64,000 nt of DNA from Azolla caroliniana (taxonomy: Eukaryota; Polypodiophyta). The notes beneath the pieces are model-generated. The model was not told the origin of the DNA. It ran no database searches and saw only the letters and a program-made list of their open reading frames with translations. Below are positions 31,967 to 42,639 of the stretch, one piece after another. The translations under genes and the position numbers were made by a program. The DNA lies in the NCBI GenBank assembly GCA_043228905.1, contig JBHGNT010000014.1:11594001-11658000 (forward strand), read 5' to 3'. The stretch's first letter is position 1. Each line of letters starts with the position of its first letter.

Positions 31967-34900
31967 AGAGGGCTGTCAAGGCGTGGGGCCGCGATAGTCC
32001 GGACACTCCGGGAAAACCCCACAAATGTATGATAGAGGCGAAACCGAAGAAACCTTGTACCATAAGTAGGAAGTTTTGTTTCTCCGACAACGGAGGGTGT
32101 ACGATAGTTGGCGTCGTTGGCCGAGAAAAGACAAGGGCGGAAGAGCGACTTCGGGCGTGCGGAGTTCTCAGGCCCAGCGAGGAAATCAATGGAGCCGTGG
32201 AGGCGGTCTCCTTCGACGATACCTTGGGAATACTACGAGAGGTGGTCGGAGAGGGCCTTAAACAAGACCGGACGATACCGGTTTGTTCAGAAGAGATGTA
32301 CGAAGTCATCGCGGACTTTAGTCAAGGGCTCGAGTCGGATCGGACGGCCCGGGTTAACACGAAGTACAAGACTATGGACCGGAAGGTAAGGCCAGTCGCG
32401 GCACCCTTACCGGAGGGCAGCGAGTTGCGAATCAAGGGGGTCGCGTTGGACCCCAGTTTACGAGATCCGGCCTGCATAGGACACACCTTCACCGACAGAA
32501 CGCTACGGGAGCTCAAAATCGATGGGGGCGGGTTCCTATTGCCGGCGGAAGAAGACCGGTTTCGGAGAGTGCTTGGAAGGCACGGGAAAGCCTTCGCATT
32601 CTCACCGGAAGAGATCGGGTGCGTAGACCCGACAGTCGTGAAGCCAATGGTGATATTCACGGTACCGCATGTGCCGTGTAATCTCAAACCAATTCCGATA
32701 CCGAGAGCTCACATCCCGGAGCTGATGGAGCTGTTGAGGCAGAAAGTCGATATGGGCATCCTCGAACCGTCGAGTGCCCTGTACTCGAACCGGTGGTTCA
32801 CCGTACCGAAGAAGAATGAGACGTTGCGCTTCATTCAAGACCTGCAACCAGTCAACAGAGTGACCATTCGGAATGCAGGAATCGGACCAACGATAGACGA
32901 GTTCGCGGAGGCCTTCGCCGGAAGGTCGATCTACTCGGTCGGTGATCTGTACTCGGGATACAATCAGTTCCAACTAGCCGTAGAGAGCAGAGACATTACG
33001 ACGATGCGGACTCCTCTCGGCCTAGTGCGGATGTGTACCCTGCCACAAGGAGGGACGAACTCGGTGGCCCACATGGTGAATGCGATGAACAAGGTGCTCA
33101 GGGATTGTATCTCGGACATCACCATGCCATTCTTGGACGACATCCCGATCAAGGGATGTCTAGTGGAGGAAAAGGACGAAACGATCGGACCGGACGGATG
33201 CCGGAAATTCGTGGCGACACACATTGACGACTGCGAGAGAGTGTTGCAGAGGCTAGAGGACGCGAGGCTCACATTCTCCGGGGAGAAATCGGCCTTCGGG
33301 CAATCAAAGATCATGGTCGTCGGACATCTATGCGGACCGTATGGCCGGAAACCGTCTCCGGCTAAGGTGGAAGCCATCTCCGCAATGAAGCCCGACTGTA
33401 ACTCAGTCACGGAGGTACGGAGGTTCTTGGGAACATGCGTGTTCTACCACATATGGATCCCGCATTACGCCCACGTTGTCGAGCCGCTATACGGGTTGTT
33501 GAAAAAGGGGCGAAGATTCGAGTGGCGAGACGAGCATACGGAGTCGGTCCGAAAGATGAAGGAGGCTCTTGCTGCAGCTCCGGCACTCCGGAAGGCTGTC
33601 TACGAGAAAGGCACTCCCATCTACATAACGGTAGATACAAGTCCGACCGGGATCGGATGGGTCATCAACCAAGAAGATGAGGACGGCATTCGGTTCCCAA
33701 TCTGGTTCAGCGCGAAGGTCCTCAGCGAGCGACAGCGAGGATACGCCCAGGTTAAACGCGAACTCTGGGGTATCGTTTCGGCGGTGAAGGCCGATAAAGA
33801 CTATCTGATCGGGATAGAGGTGATTATCGAGACGGACTGCCTGCCGATTCTCGGCAAGGTTTCCAGATGCGCAACCCCGAACCTGGCAATGCTCAGGTGG
33901 ATAGCGTACATCAAGTCCCTGGATCCGGAAATACGACACATTTCCGGGAAAGACAATGTCATGGCCGACATGCTTTCGAGGGCGCGATTCGATGACGAGG
34001 GCGGCATGGTTTCGGAGGACGAGGAAGTCGGCGTGGACTTCTTCGAGGCGGCTTACATGACAACCGAGGGGGGGAGCACTCCGACGCTTAACGATTTCAA
34101 CGAGAGCAAGTACGATGGGGAGTGGCTGCAGATTGGGGGATTCTTAAGGACGATGACGTCAGACGCGTCATGGACAAAGGACGAGGCCAACCGGATCCGG
34201 AAGAAAGCGTACCGATTCTTTCTCCGGGACGGATACTTGTGGAAGCACCCGAAGAAGACGAACGGCATCCCGCTCCGAGTAGTGGCGATGGAGGAGGAAC
34301 AGGAGGAGTTGTTGAAGGCCTACCACGACAGCCCCTGGGCTGGACACCGTGGGACGTGGGCCACATTCGAGAAACTAAAGGGGAAGTACTGGTGGCCGAG
34401 ACTGTACCGGGACGTGCATCGGTTCGTGACAACTTGTCAGAGCTGTCAGATTCACTCCATAGTCCGACATCGGGACGAGCTTCACCCTACATACCCTCCG
34501 GCAATCCACTTCAAATGGATGGTAGATTTGGTGACGATGCCGATGGGCGTAGGGCAGATGCGATATCTGGTGTTGGCCCGAGAGGACCTGACGAACCAGG
34601 TGGAAGGCCGAGCCCTGCAGAGCAAAACAACCGCGGTCGTGTGTCGGTTCCTGATCGAGGACGTGATATGCCGGTACGGGTGCGTCGGGAAGATTGTGGT
34701 TGACCGCGGGGAGTTGGACACCGAAGAGGCCGAGGAGCTGTTCGACCGGTTAGGGGTCAAGCTCTCGCTCACCACAACGTACAATCCGGAGGCGAACGGG
34801 AAGGTGGAGCGCGGACACAGACCGATCGTCAAAGCGCTAGTCTGGGCGTGCAGAGGCCAGGTCGGGAACTGGCCACGACTGTTACCTTATGCCTTGTGGG

Positions 34901-35544
34901 CGGACCGGACAACGCACAGTTCGGTAACCGGGTTCATGCCGTCAGAGCTCATGTTCGGACAGAAGCCGATCATGCCGATGGATTGGACGATCTCCTCTTG
35001 GGCAACAGTAGACTGGAGAGACGAGATGAGCCGGGAAGAACTGCTAGCGGCGCGTATACGGCAGCTCGAGTGGAGGCCAGAGGACGTGGAACGAGCAACG
35101 GAGAGACTTCGAACGGCGAGGATGAAGAACAAAGCCCGGTTCGACCGAACACACCGGCTCCGACCAAAGAAGATCGAGGAAGGCGACTGGGTGCTAGTCT
35201 CCATCAGCAGCCTCAACAACCAGCACCGGGCAACACGGAAGTTTGCAAAGCGGTGGTTCGGGCCTTACGTGGTAACGAGCGCCAACGACAACGGGACATA
35301 TCACCTGGCGGAACTCGACGATACGAGGATGGCGATACCGGTAGCAGGGAAGCAGATCAAAGCGTTCAAGAAACGCCACGACGGCGAACCGAATCTAAGA
35401 GGCCTGGACAGCGACGACGAACAGTCCGAAACGGGGGACGAACCGATGGACGAGGAACCGGAACCCGGACCGGTTTTCTCCAACCAAAACCCAATTTTGG
35501 CGCATACCGGTGGATGCGCGGTTAGGTGGGGGCGGATGTCGTGA
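31967..35544 (+). CDS. RT, RNase H and integrase of element F
   Basis: The first ATG of the frame is 32029 (1171 codons), but the frame is open upstream across the protease stop, so a -1 shift there would fuse it to Gag-Pro. RT: WFTVPKKNETLRFIQDLQ, VNRVTIRNAGIGPTIDEFAE, TLPQGGTNSVAHM and the box PFLDDIPIKG (FLDD at 33130-33141). RNase H: VDTSPTGIGWVI, YAQVKRELWG, IETDCLPIL, SGKDNVMADMLS. Integrase: HDSPWAGHRG and CQSCQ (zinc), VDLVTMP, VVDRGEL and NGKVERGHRP (DDE triad), then a GPY/F motif KRWFGPYVV. The acidic C-terminus has no chromodomain. All catalytic residues look intact. Confidence 0.88.
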
Positions 35545-36191
35545 AGAAAACCGTCCCTTAGCGTAATCGGTGCATAGCGCGCGTGAACCGGCTCTTCACA
35601 CGTGCGCGCCCTTTAATGTATATAATAGAGAATTAGGTACAAAGGTATATCCTAGGTAGTTAGATTCGGTAGGTAGGAAGTTAATGAGGGAAACGGCTCC
35701 CTTCTTGAAGCTATAAAAGAGAGGGAGACGCGGGGAGAAGGGGACTAGGAATTTTATTGAGGAGGACGAAGTGTTATCGGATCGAAACCGAACGCTTCTC
35801 CTCTGTTCGTTCTCCATCGCTCTTCTCTGCAGGTTTTCGGGAGGCTCGCGCTGCTTCGAGGAACGCCCGTGTGCTTCCGGCAGCACCTCCATCCTATCCC
35901 CTTTCGTGCGCAGACGAGCAGGCATCGACATCTATTCACCGGCCTGTTCGGTTGTAACCGCTCGCGCGCTCTGTTGTTTATTTGTCATTTGTTAATATAC
36001 AAACATTCGTGTCTCTCTGTCTCAGTGTCCATTCGTGTCTTCCGCGTTGGCGGGCCGTGTCCCTGTGTTTCTTTGCTCATACGTAACCGGGCGTCTCTCT
36101 CTTTCTCTTTCCCCTTCTATCACCTGCTCTTCGGTTCAAGACCTCGGTGGTCCCGCCTCGTTTCTCCACGCACGCGCGTAGTGACGCGACA
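35537..36191 (+). repeat. 3' LTR of element F
   Basis: It is 655 bp, TGTCG to CGACA, with TATAAA at 35712-35717. It is identical in length to the 5' LTR. The right CCGT duplication is at 36192-36195. Confidence 0.93.
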
Positions 36192-37075
36192 CCGTAATGG
36201 GAAGGTTTGTGTTCCAAATTTGCCTGAGGTCAAAAAGAGAATTCTTTTTTAATGCCATGATGCACCCTCAACAGGGCACACTCGTTCTCATCTCCACTCA
36301 ATTCTATTGGCCAAAGATGCATCCTGACATACATAACTATGTGACTAAATGCCACCAATGTCAAGTTAACAAAGTAGAGCGAGTTAAAGCCACCGGACTT
36401 TTACATCGCTTGGACATTCCCAATAATAAGTTGGAAAGTATATATCCATGGATTTTATTGGTTAGCCTTCATCGCACCCAAAAAGGCCATGATGCCATAA
36501 TGGTTGTGGTTCATCGAGTAACTAAAATGGCTAGATTTATTCCTACTAAAACCAAGGTAACAGCTCCTGAATTGGCTTACCAATTTGTTGATGAGTTATT
36601 TCATGGGTTACCAATGGATATCGTGAGTTATCGAGATCCAAAGTTTACTAGCGACTTTTGGATCCAAGTCTTTAAGAAGTTAGAAACTACGTTGAGCATG
36701 AGCTCCACGAATCATCCTCAGTCCGATGGACAAAGAGAACGAGTAAACCAAATTATTGAGGACATGCTCCAGCATACGTTGGTGGAAAACCAACAAAATG
36801 GGAACGTTATCTCCATATTTGGAGTTTGCTTGTAACAGCTCCAAGCATACATCGACGGGATATAGTCCTTTTATGTTGATGTATGGTGTTTAGCCATGAG
36901 CCCCAATTGATGTTAATATACATCATGATGAGTTGCGAAGTACGCAAAACTTTCTTTGGGATATGCAAGATATGTTGCATATTGCACGAGATAATATAAA
37001 AACTGCTCAAGATAGAGTGTGTTTTATGCCGGTCATAATAGGCAACCTCGTGTATTCAACCCTAGACAAATCTCT
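36192..37075 (+). pseudogene. Gypsy element G, part 2: integrase
   Basis: It resumes in the same frame as part 1 (NGKVCVPNLPEVKKRI). The integrase zinc and core motifs of plant Ty3/gypsy follow: YWPKMHPDIHNYVTKCHQCQ and VTAPELAYQFVDELFHGLP. The first catalytic Asp block is lost (PWILLVSL where MDFIVGLP is usual). The second reads SYRDPKF with Asp changed to Tyr. The Glu in SDGQRERVNQ remains. After 36835 the frame breaks, but YSPFMLMYG and HHDELR motifs continue to about 37075, where homology ends. Confidence 0.82.
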
Positions 37076-37239
37076 TTTTATTTCGTTTTCTTTTTCTTGA
37101 AAGATTTTCTTCAATAGTATTAAAAACATCGAAAAAGTACAAGTAAAAGTTATCTGCCCGTAGGCTTACAACATAATGTATGTACACCTAAACTTGTACA
37201 TACAAAAACAACTTATGTAGGGATGTTGAACCTTAATAC

Positions 37240-37965
37240 GGTACATTAGCATGTTGGTTTTATATCAAGAAAGGGTCCTAGAAGATGATAGTGCCATTGA
37301 GGTCTTTGACTTGTCACTACAAAGAGAGGCACCTTCCTCCAGAAGTGAAGAAGCTTCATCCTTCTTTTATGAATATTTTCTAGAGAACCATACATGTTAT
37401 CACATTGCCCACGAACTACTGTCAACAATGTTTCCCATATCTCAAGCAATACCTCTAGAAGACCAAGCTTTGCTGCATCGTAAAGTCGACTGCACCTACA
37501 TTTCCATAATACCCATAATGTTATCGTAGTCACAGTTTTCCAGATCGCACCTACTTTCGAGGTTGTTGAAACGGACTAACCGATATCAATCTTCTGTTAT
37601 GTACCATCATGGCCTCTTGTATATCATCTACCTCATACAACATCAAGCCAGAGTGTAAAATTCCCCACACCACTACTCCCCATGAGAACAAGCAACCAAC
37701 ATTGATTGTTAGGAATAAAGAAAGAACTTTATTCCATACTTGTTGAGCCAAGGGACAAGACTAGAGGGCATGCTTAGTAGTCTCCGGAATTGCATAGCAA
37801 AATCCACATTGCCTAAGATTATGTGCTACATTCCCTTTTAACGTCTGGCCAGCTGGTAATGTTGCATGCACTAATAGCCATCTAAAAAGAATAAATTTAG
37901 AGGGCCCCTTGAAAGACCAGATCCATCTCCAATATGTTTTCAACTGCAACGTTGAAACACCCTAG
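37240..37965 (-). pseudogene. LINE ORF2 tail with zinc-binding RT domain
   Basis: On the minus strand it reads KTYWRWIWSFKGPSKFILFRW, LLVHATLPAGQTL, QCGFCYAIPETTKHAL and AQQVWNKVLSLF. This is the zf-RVT domain found at the C-terminus of plant non-LTR retrotransposon ORF2, with the Cys/His pattern CGFC...ETTKHAL. Stops and frameshifts separate the pieces, and the upstream RT is not seen. Confidence 0.6.
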
Positions 37966-39480
37966 TTAGTCCAATGTTTTTGTGTTGTTGGCGCCATTAC
38001 ATTCATAGACCTTAGTAATGACCTTCCTAGCTTTACTGAATACTGAAAGAAGGGAACCTTTATGATCTGTTCCCCCAAGGAATACTTCATATATATCTCT
38101 CAATTTACTAGATGCCACCACTTAGGTGTCTCTCTAATTTTAAAGTTCCAAAAATAAAGTGTTTGACCTTTCATGTTGATTTGCAATTATTTTATAAATT
38201 TAAATGTATAGACATATATTATATGTGCACTAATGTTTCAATTTTACGCTCCCGAGATCCTACTTCCATTCCTACCTCAAATATCTTGCTATTATGTTGA
38301 TGCAAACAAAGAAATGATGAAACATGGGAAGGAGTTACTCTTGTGTGTGGACGCACAACATATGTTTGTTGCTATAAATTATTTACCAGTAATAATCTTA
38401 TTTCTATGTTCTCGTTCACAAAGGAATGAACTATCCAATCAAGTCTTTGTCCACTTTCATGTATGGTATATTAAAACTTCCTAGGCAAAATTTTGTGAAT
38501 CCATGGAGATACTTTTTTGGGTGCATCTTGTATTTTGTCAATAAGTTATTTACTAGGTGAATTATTTTCTATTCAGGTGACTGATCTCTCAAGTGTTTGG
38601 CCTAACCTTGAGTGTATTGGAGTAGACGTCTTACTCGACCAACAAACAACACATTTCTGTGGTCATCACTAACTATGTCACTAATGGCATTGCACAACTA
38701 CAATATGTAAGAGACAGAGTTTGCAGCGCCCATAGTGATGTGTTTTTACATCACAAAAGCCCTATGTTGTAGTAGTGCAACATCTCCCACGCAAGCAATA
38801 GGAAGACAACTTAGAGATGACCTTTCGCCACCTTTCATGGAGATAACATACCAATTCTTCGCACATGTATCATGGGTGCAATTCAATTCATAATTGCACC
38901 AACATGAACCCACCTCTCTCTATATCTATCAATCTATATATATTTCTCCCCCATCCACCTTCATATATGCCTTGGAGGGATCATCTAAATTTGACATCAC
39001 ATTTGCAATAACAACCATTAGCATATTCGTGACAAAAGGATTCATCTATCTTATGATGAACATATCTTGAAAGAGTTGAAACAACTCCATATGAATGGAT
39101 CAAAGCCTTGAAAAAACACACACTATCAACAAACCTAGAATCAAAAACTGGAAATGAATATACTAGAAGCATGTTCTAAGCCATGGTCAATCGAGACAAG
39201 GACCAATGCCTTAAACATGTACGAAGAAGTCGTTGTCGAATTGTCAAATTGTGACCACAGTGTATGCAAGGATTACCAAAACCAATGTCTGGCAATGTTC
39301 TTGAGATCATAGGTGGAGCCTGGAGGAATATATCATGGATATCAAGGCCTTTGATGCCCATGATCGTTTCAACGATGAAAGTGGAGTAAAACCTATATGT
39401 GCCTTATGTTCGATCCTAGACAATGGGGGGGGCGTAGAACGGAACATGTGTCATGCTCCAAGATGAGTGAGTGAGTGTGC
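37966..39480. other. Gene-free AT-rich intergenic stretch
   Basis: Short readings on both strands show no recognisable domain or codon pattern. There is no clear repeat family. The stretch separates the retrotransposon block from the AAA-ATPase promoter. Confidence 0.6.
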
Positions 39481-39495
39481 AATGTGTGGACAAGG

Positions 39496-39558
39496 TGACG
39501 TCAATGGGGCAAAGCACAAGAAGTAGGAGATGTATGAAATAAATATGTACTATAAATA
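39496..39558 (+). promoter_or_regulatory. Putative core promoter of the AAA-ATPase gene
   Basis: A perfect TGACGTCA palindrome (39496-39503, a bZIP/TGA-type site) lies 48 bp upstream of TATAAATA (39551-39558). The start codon at 39839 would leave a leader of about 250 nt that contains AT and AG microsatellites and possibly a 5' UTR intron ending at the TCTGCAG near 39757. Confidence 0.5.
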
Positions 39559-39838
39559 CACTTGGAAGCGACTTTAGTGCTAACTAGCCTAAGCACTCTT
39601 AGCGTCGGGTGGTGCCTTTTATCTATTTCTATGCTATGTGTGTGTGAGTATTATAAATATATACATATATATTCACACACACATATATATATATATAGCT
39701 TTTTGCGCTTTTGCGTTTCTAGGCCAAATATAACATACATATATGTCTGTCTGCAGGATGGAGGTCCTTCTTCCAAAAACAGAGATAGAGGTAGAGATTA
39801 GAGGGCAGAGGGAGAGAGAGAGAGAGAGCCATCCATCC

Positions 39839-41599
39839 ATGGATGAGGTGTGGAAGACCCTGTGCTCCCTCATGGCGGCCATCGCCTTGGGCTTGAACCT
39901 CCTGCCCTGGCCCCTCCGCCAGAAGCTGGAGCAGCTCCTCCGCCGCCTATGGGACCACCTCTTCTCCACCTCCGACCCTTTCGCCTACGCCCACATTCCC
40001 GCCGCCGCTGGCTCCGCCCTCCAACGCCTGCACCTCACCTCCTTCCTCCACCACGACAGCTACCACCTCCACCTCCTCCACTCCCTCACCAATCCTCTCT
40101 ACGACGACGTCTCCCTCTACCTCTCCTCTCTCGACCTCCACCTCCGCTCCAAGCACCTCAACGTCTATGGCCTCCTCCTCCTACCTCCTCCTCCTCCTCC
40201 TCCTTCCTCTTCTGCTGCTGCTACTTCTAATCATGATAACAGCGCCGCCCCCGCCCCCAAGATCAGCCCCTTCCTTTTCGGGCTCCCCTCCGGCCACACC
40301 CTGGACGACACCTTCCAAGGTGCTCGCGTCTGGTGGACTCACACCTCCTCCACCACTGACGCCTCCAATACCTCGCTTGCTTCTGCATCGGCGCCTAGGG
40401 CTAGCAACCCTTGGCCTCCTCCTGCGTCCGCCTCTGATGATTCCTTCTCCTCCATTCATAACAATAATAATAATAATCCCGCCTTCGTCCTCACCATGCT
40501 CAACTCCGACAAGCCCCGCCTGCTGAAACCCTACCTCTCCCACATCTCCACCGTTGCGCAGTCCCTCCGGGACCGCAACAAGCTCCTCACTTACTACACC
40601 AACAGGGCCCATGGCGCCGCCTGGGCCCCCTTCCTCTTCAAGCACCCCTCCACCTTCCACACCATCGCCCTCGCAGACGACCTCGCCCAACGCATCCGCG
40701 CCGATCTGCTGGCCTTCTCTGAGTCTGAGGAATTCTATCACAGCATCGGCAGGCCGTGGAAGCGCGGCTACCTCCTCCACGGCCCCCCTGGCACCGGCAA
40801 ATCCAGCCTCATCGCCGCCATAGCCAACTTCATGCACTACGACGTCTACGACCTGGAGCTCACGAATGTGTACAGCAACACGGAGCTGAAGCAGCTCCTG
40901 ATGCAGACGAAGCGCAAGTCCATCGTGGTCATCGAGGACATAGACAGCGCGGCAGCGGCTGCGGCGGCCAGCGTTTCGAGCATATCTAGGGCAGGCGGCC
41001 ATAGCAGCACCAGGGATGGACATGGACATGGACATGGACATGCACATCATCTTCAGTACTCTGACGATGAAGATGGCGATGGAGATGGAGATGGAGATGG
41101 AGATGATACGCACAAGCACAAGCACAAGCACAGGATTGCGGATGAAGATGGGAAGCAGCAGCTTCTGACGCTGTCGGGTCTGCTGAACTTTGCAGACGGG
41201 CTCATGTCGAGCTTCGGGGAGGAGCGGATCTTCATATTCACGACCAACCACAGGGAGAGGCTGGACATGGCGCTGCTGCGCTGCGGGCGGATGGACATGC
41301 ACATCCTCCTCAGCTACTGCTCCTTCTCAGCGTTGAGGAAGCTGGCCTTCAACTACCTGCAGGGCCTGACGGAGCACCCTCTGTTGGCGGAGCTGGAGGT
41401 GGCTATGGCGGCGGCACAGCTCACGCCGGCGTCGGTGGCGGAGATACTGATCAGGAACAGGAAAGATCCAGACGAGGCTCTGCGCCAGGTTCTGGCGGCC
41501 GCTAAATGTAGCGTTAGCCGCTCCTGCAGAGAACAAGAAGACCCACGACAGACAAAAACGGGAAAAAAAAAACCCCCACCACCAATTTTAGTTAGTTAG
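39839..41599 (+). CDS. AAA-ATPase, BCS1-like plant family (At2g46620 type)
   Basis: Intronless, 586 codons. I chose ATG 39839 (MDEVWKTLCSLMAAIALGL), which gives the hydrophobic N-terminal anchor and AAA-associated domain typical of this family. An in-frame ATG at 39743 lies in microsatellite-rich leader. Walker A GPPGTGKS is at residues 315-322, Walker B SIVVIEDID at about 361-369, and sensor FIFTTNH at about 464-470. The upstream motif GARVWW and the NFMHYDVYDLEL stretch are family features. The usual LLRPGR motif reads LLRCGR. Between Walker B and sensor lies a His-rich and Asp/Gly-rich insert (about residues 391-432). A poly-Pro run follows the first domain. The protein is probably membrane-anchored, but its substrate is unknown. 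The gene is strongly GC-rich compared with its neighbours. Confidence 0.87.
   Translation: MDEVWKTLCSLMAAIALGLNLLPWPLRQKLEQLLRRLWDHLFSTSDPFAYAHIPAAAGSALQRLHLTSFLHHDSYHLHLLHSLTNPLYDDVSLYLSSLDLHLRSKHLNVYGLLLLPPPPPPPSSSAAATSNHDNSAAPAPKISPFLFGLPSGHTLDDTFQGARVWWTHTSSTTDASNTSLASASAPRASNPWPPPASASDDSFSSIHNNNNNNPAFVLTMLNSDKPRLLKPYLSHISTVAQSLRDRNKLLTYYTNRAHGAAWAPFLFKHPSTFHTIALADDLAQRIRADLLAFSESEEFYHSIGRPWKRGYLLHGPPGTGKSSLIAAIANFMHYDVYDLELTNVYSNTELKQLLMQTKRKSIVVIEDIDSAAAAAAASVSSISRAGGHSSTRDGHGHGHGHAHHLQYSDDEDGDGDGDGDGDDTHKHKHKHRIADEDGKQQLLTLSGLLNFADGLMSSFGEERIFIFTTNHRERLDMALLRCGRMDMHILLSYCSFSALRKLAFNYLQGLTEHPLLAELEVAMAAAQLTPASVAEILIRNRKDPDEALRQVLAAAKCSVSRSCREQEDPRQTKTGKKKPPPPILVS
41018..41134 (+). repeat. 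Hexanucleotide repeats coding for His-Gly, Asp-Gly and His-Lys runs
   Basis: GGACAT repeats encode GHGHGHGHAHH, GGAGAT repeats encode DGDGDGDGDD and ACAAGC repeats encode HKHKHKH. All keep the AAA frame because the unit is 6 nt. Such runs mutate by slippage, so length variation between individuals is expected. Confidence 0.85.
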
Positions 41600-42630
41600 C
41601 GCCCCGCTAAAAACAGTAAAACTAACAAATAAAAACCCTTCCTCCAAAACGTCTTTCTTCCTTCCTTCCTTTCCTCTCTTCTTCCTCTCCTCTCTATTTT
41701 GTATCAAATTTGAAAAAAGCAAAAGCAATACGCATCACGGCATTATGTACCACAAAAATGTTTGGTTTGCCCCTAGTACTTTTATTGCCTACCCTCTCAT
41801 GTGAAGGAAGGTCTTTGTTTCGACAAGCAATTCCTCGCGCCACCCGTCGGTGCCTCTCTCAGAGGCTCATAAAATAATTATAGGCATTGTTGGCATGCAA
41901 TATTGGTTCATGACCGGTTGTTGTACACCATCATGCTTGTCCCATCCACTCACACAGCTTGTGTGACGATGGAACAGAGTTTCTAAGAAAAACGAATATG
42001 TGTGTTAATGCTCGCCCTTCTGATAATTAGATGGGAACTCGAGAGATACCTTGTTTGGAAATGATGTGATCGCTTTATATACACATTGGTGCTATGAAGC
42101 CAAAGTCCCCATCTCTCTTACTCGTTGATTGTCATTGATTCCTTGTTTTGAATGAAGTGAATACTTTAGATACACATTGGTGCTATGAGGTTATACTTCA
42201 CCTACCTAGTATTGATTCATTGTTTATTAGGTTTTGATTATTTATTAGTTGTATATAATAATCGACAATGGTTCGTTTTAAACCAAACCACAAAACTGCA
42301 ACTTAATGGTTTAACGGTTCGGTTCAACTTCAAGTTTTTTTAACAATTTATCTTTAGTTTGGGGGTCAACAATTCGATTTAAATGGTTTGGAACCGTGGT
42401 TTAATCGGTTTAAGGTTGCTTATTTGATTTGTAAACCATTTCATTTTCTTAAATAATTTTTAAACAACCATTTTATTTGTAAGCCTATTTACGACGTTTT
42501 AGGAAAAATATTTAAAATTTTGAAAATTAAAATAATTTTGAAATATTGAAAAGTTTTAAAGTTTTAAAATTGAAATTTTGAATTTTGACCTAACTGAAAA
42601 CCGAAACTGAATCAAGAAACAACAGTTTAA
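41600..42630. other. 3' flank of the AAA-ATPase gene and gene-free DNA
   Basis: A pyrimidine-rich stretch (41650-41695) and AT-rich DNA follow the stop. AATAAA occurs only weakly (ACAAATAAAAACC near 41626). I see no gene. At about 42250-42620 simple sequence rich in AACCG and TTTAAAAT dominates. Confidence 0.55.
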
Positions 42631-42639
42631 CAGTTTGGA

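Larger units (their letters stand above)
29150..36191 (+). mobile_element. Gypsy element F, young and nearly intact (FLDD type)
   Basis: This is a 7042-bp element with two LTRs of exactly 655 bp, a primer site at 29805, a gag frame, a nucleocapsid-protease frame, a 1171-codon RT-RNase H-integrase frame and a polypurine tract (GGTGGGGGCGGA, 35525-35536). It interrupts the Gypsy G reading GLLYR-NGKVCVPN and is flanked by CCGT at 29146-29149 and 36192-36195. By eye the LTRs differ at about 19 sites, nearly all transitions, so the insertion is recent relative to D. There is no chromodomain. Confidence 0.92.

Noticed and set aside
39743-39838. Upstream in-frame ATG of the AAA-ATPase
   Set aside because: The extension crosses a GA microsatellite (RERERES) and precedes the natural hydrophobic N-terminus, so it is treated as leader.
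40181-41302. 373-codon open frame on the minus strand opposite the AAA-ATPase
   Set aside because: It is the antisense shadow of a GC-rich coding region. Its His/Ile/Val-rich composition mirrors the sense repeats and it has no domain.
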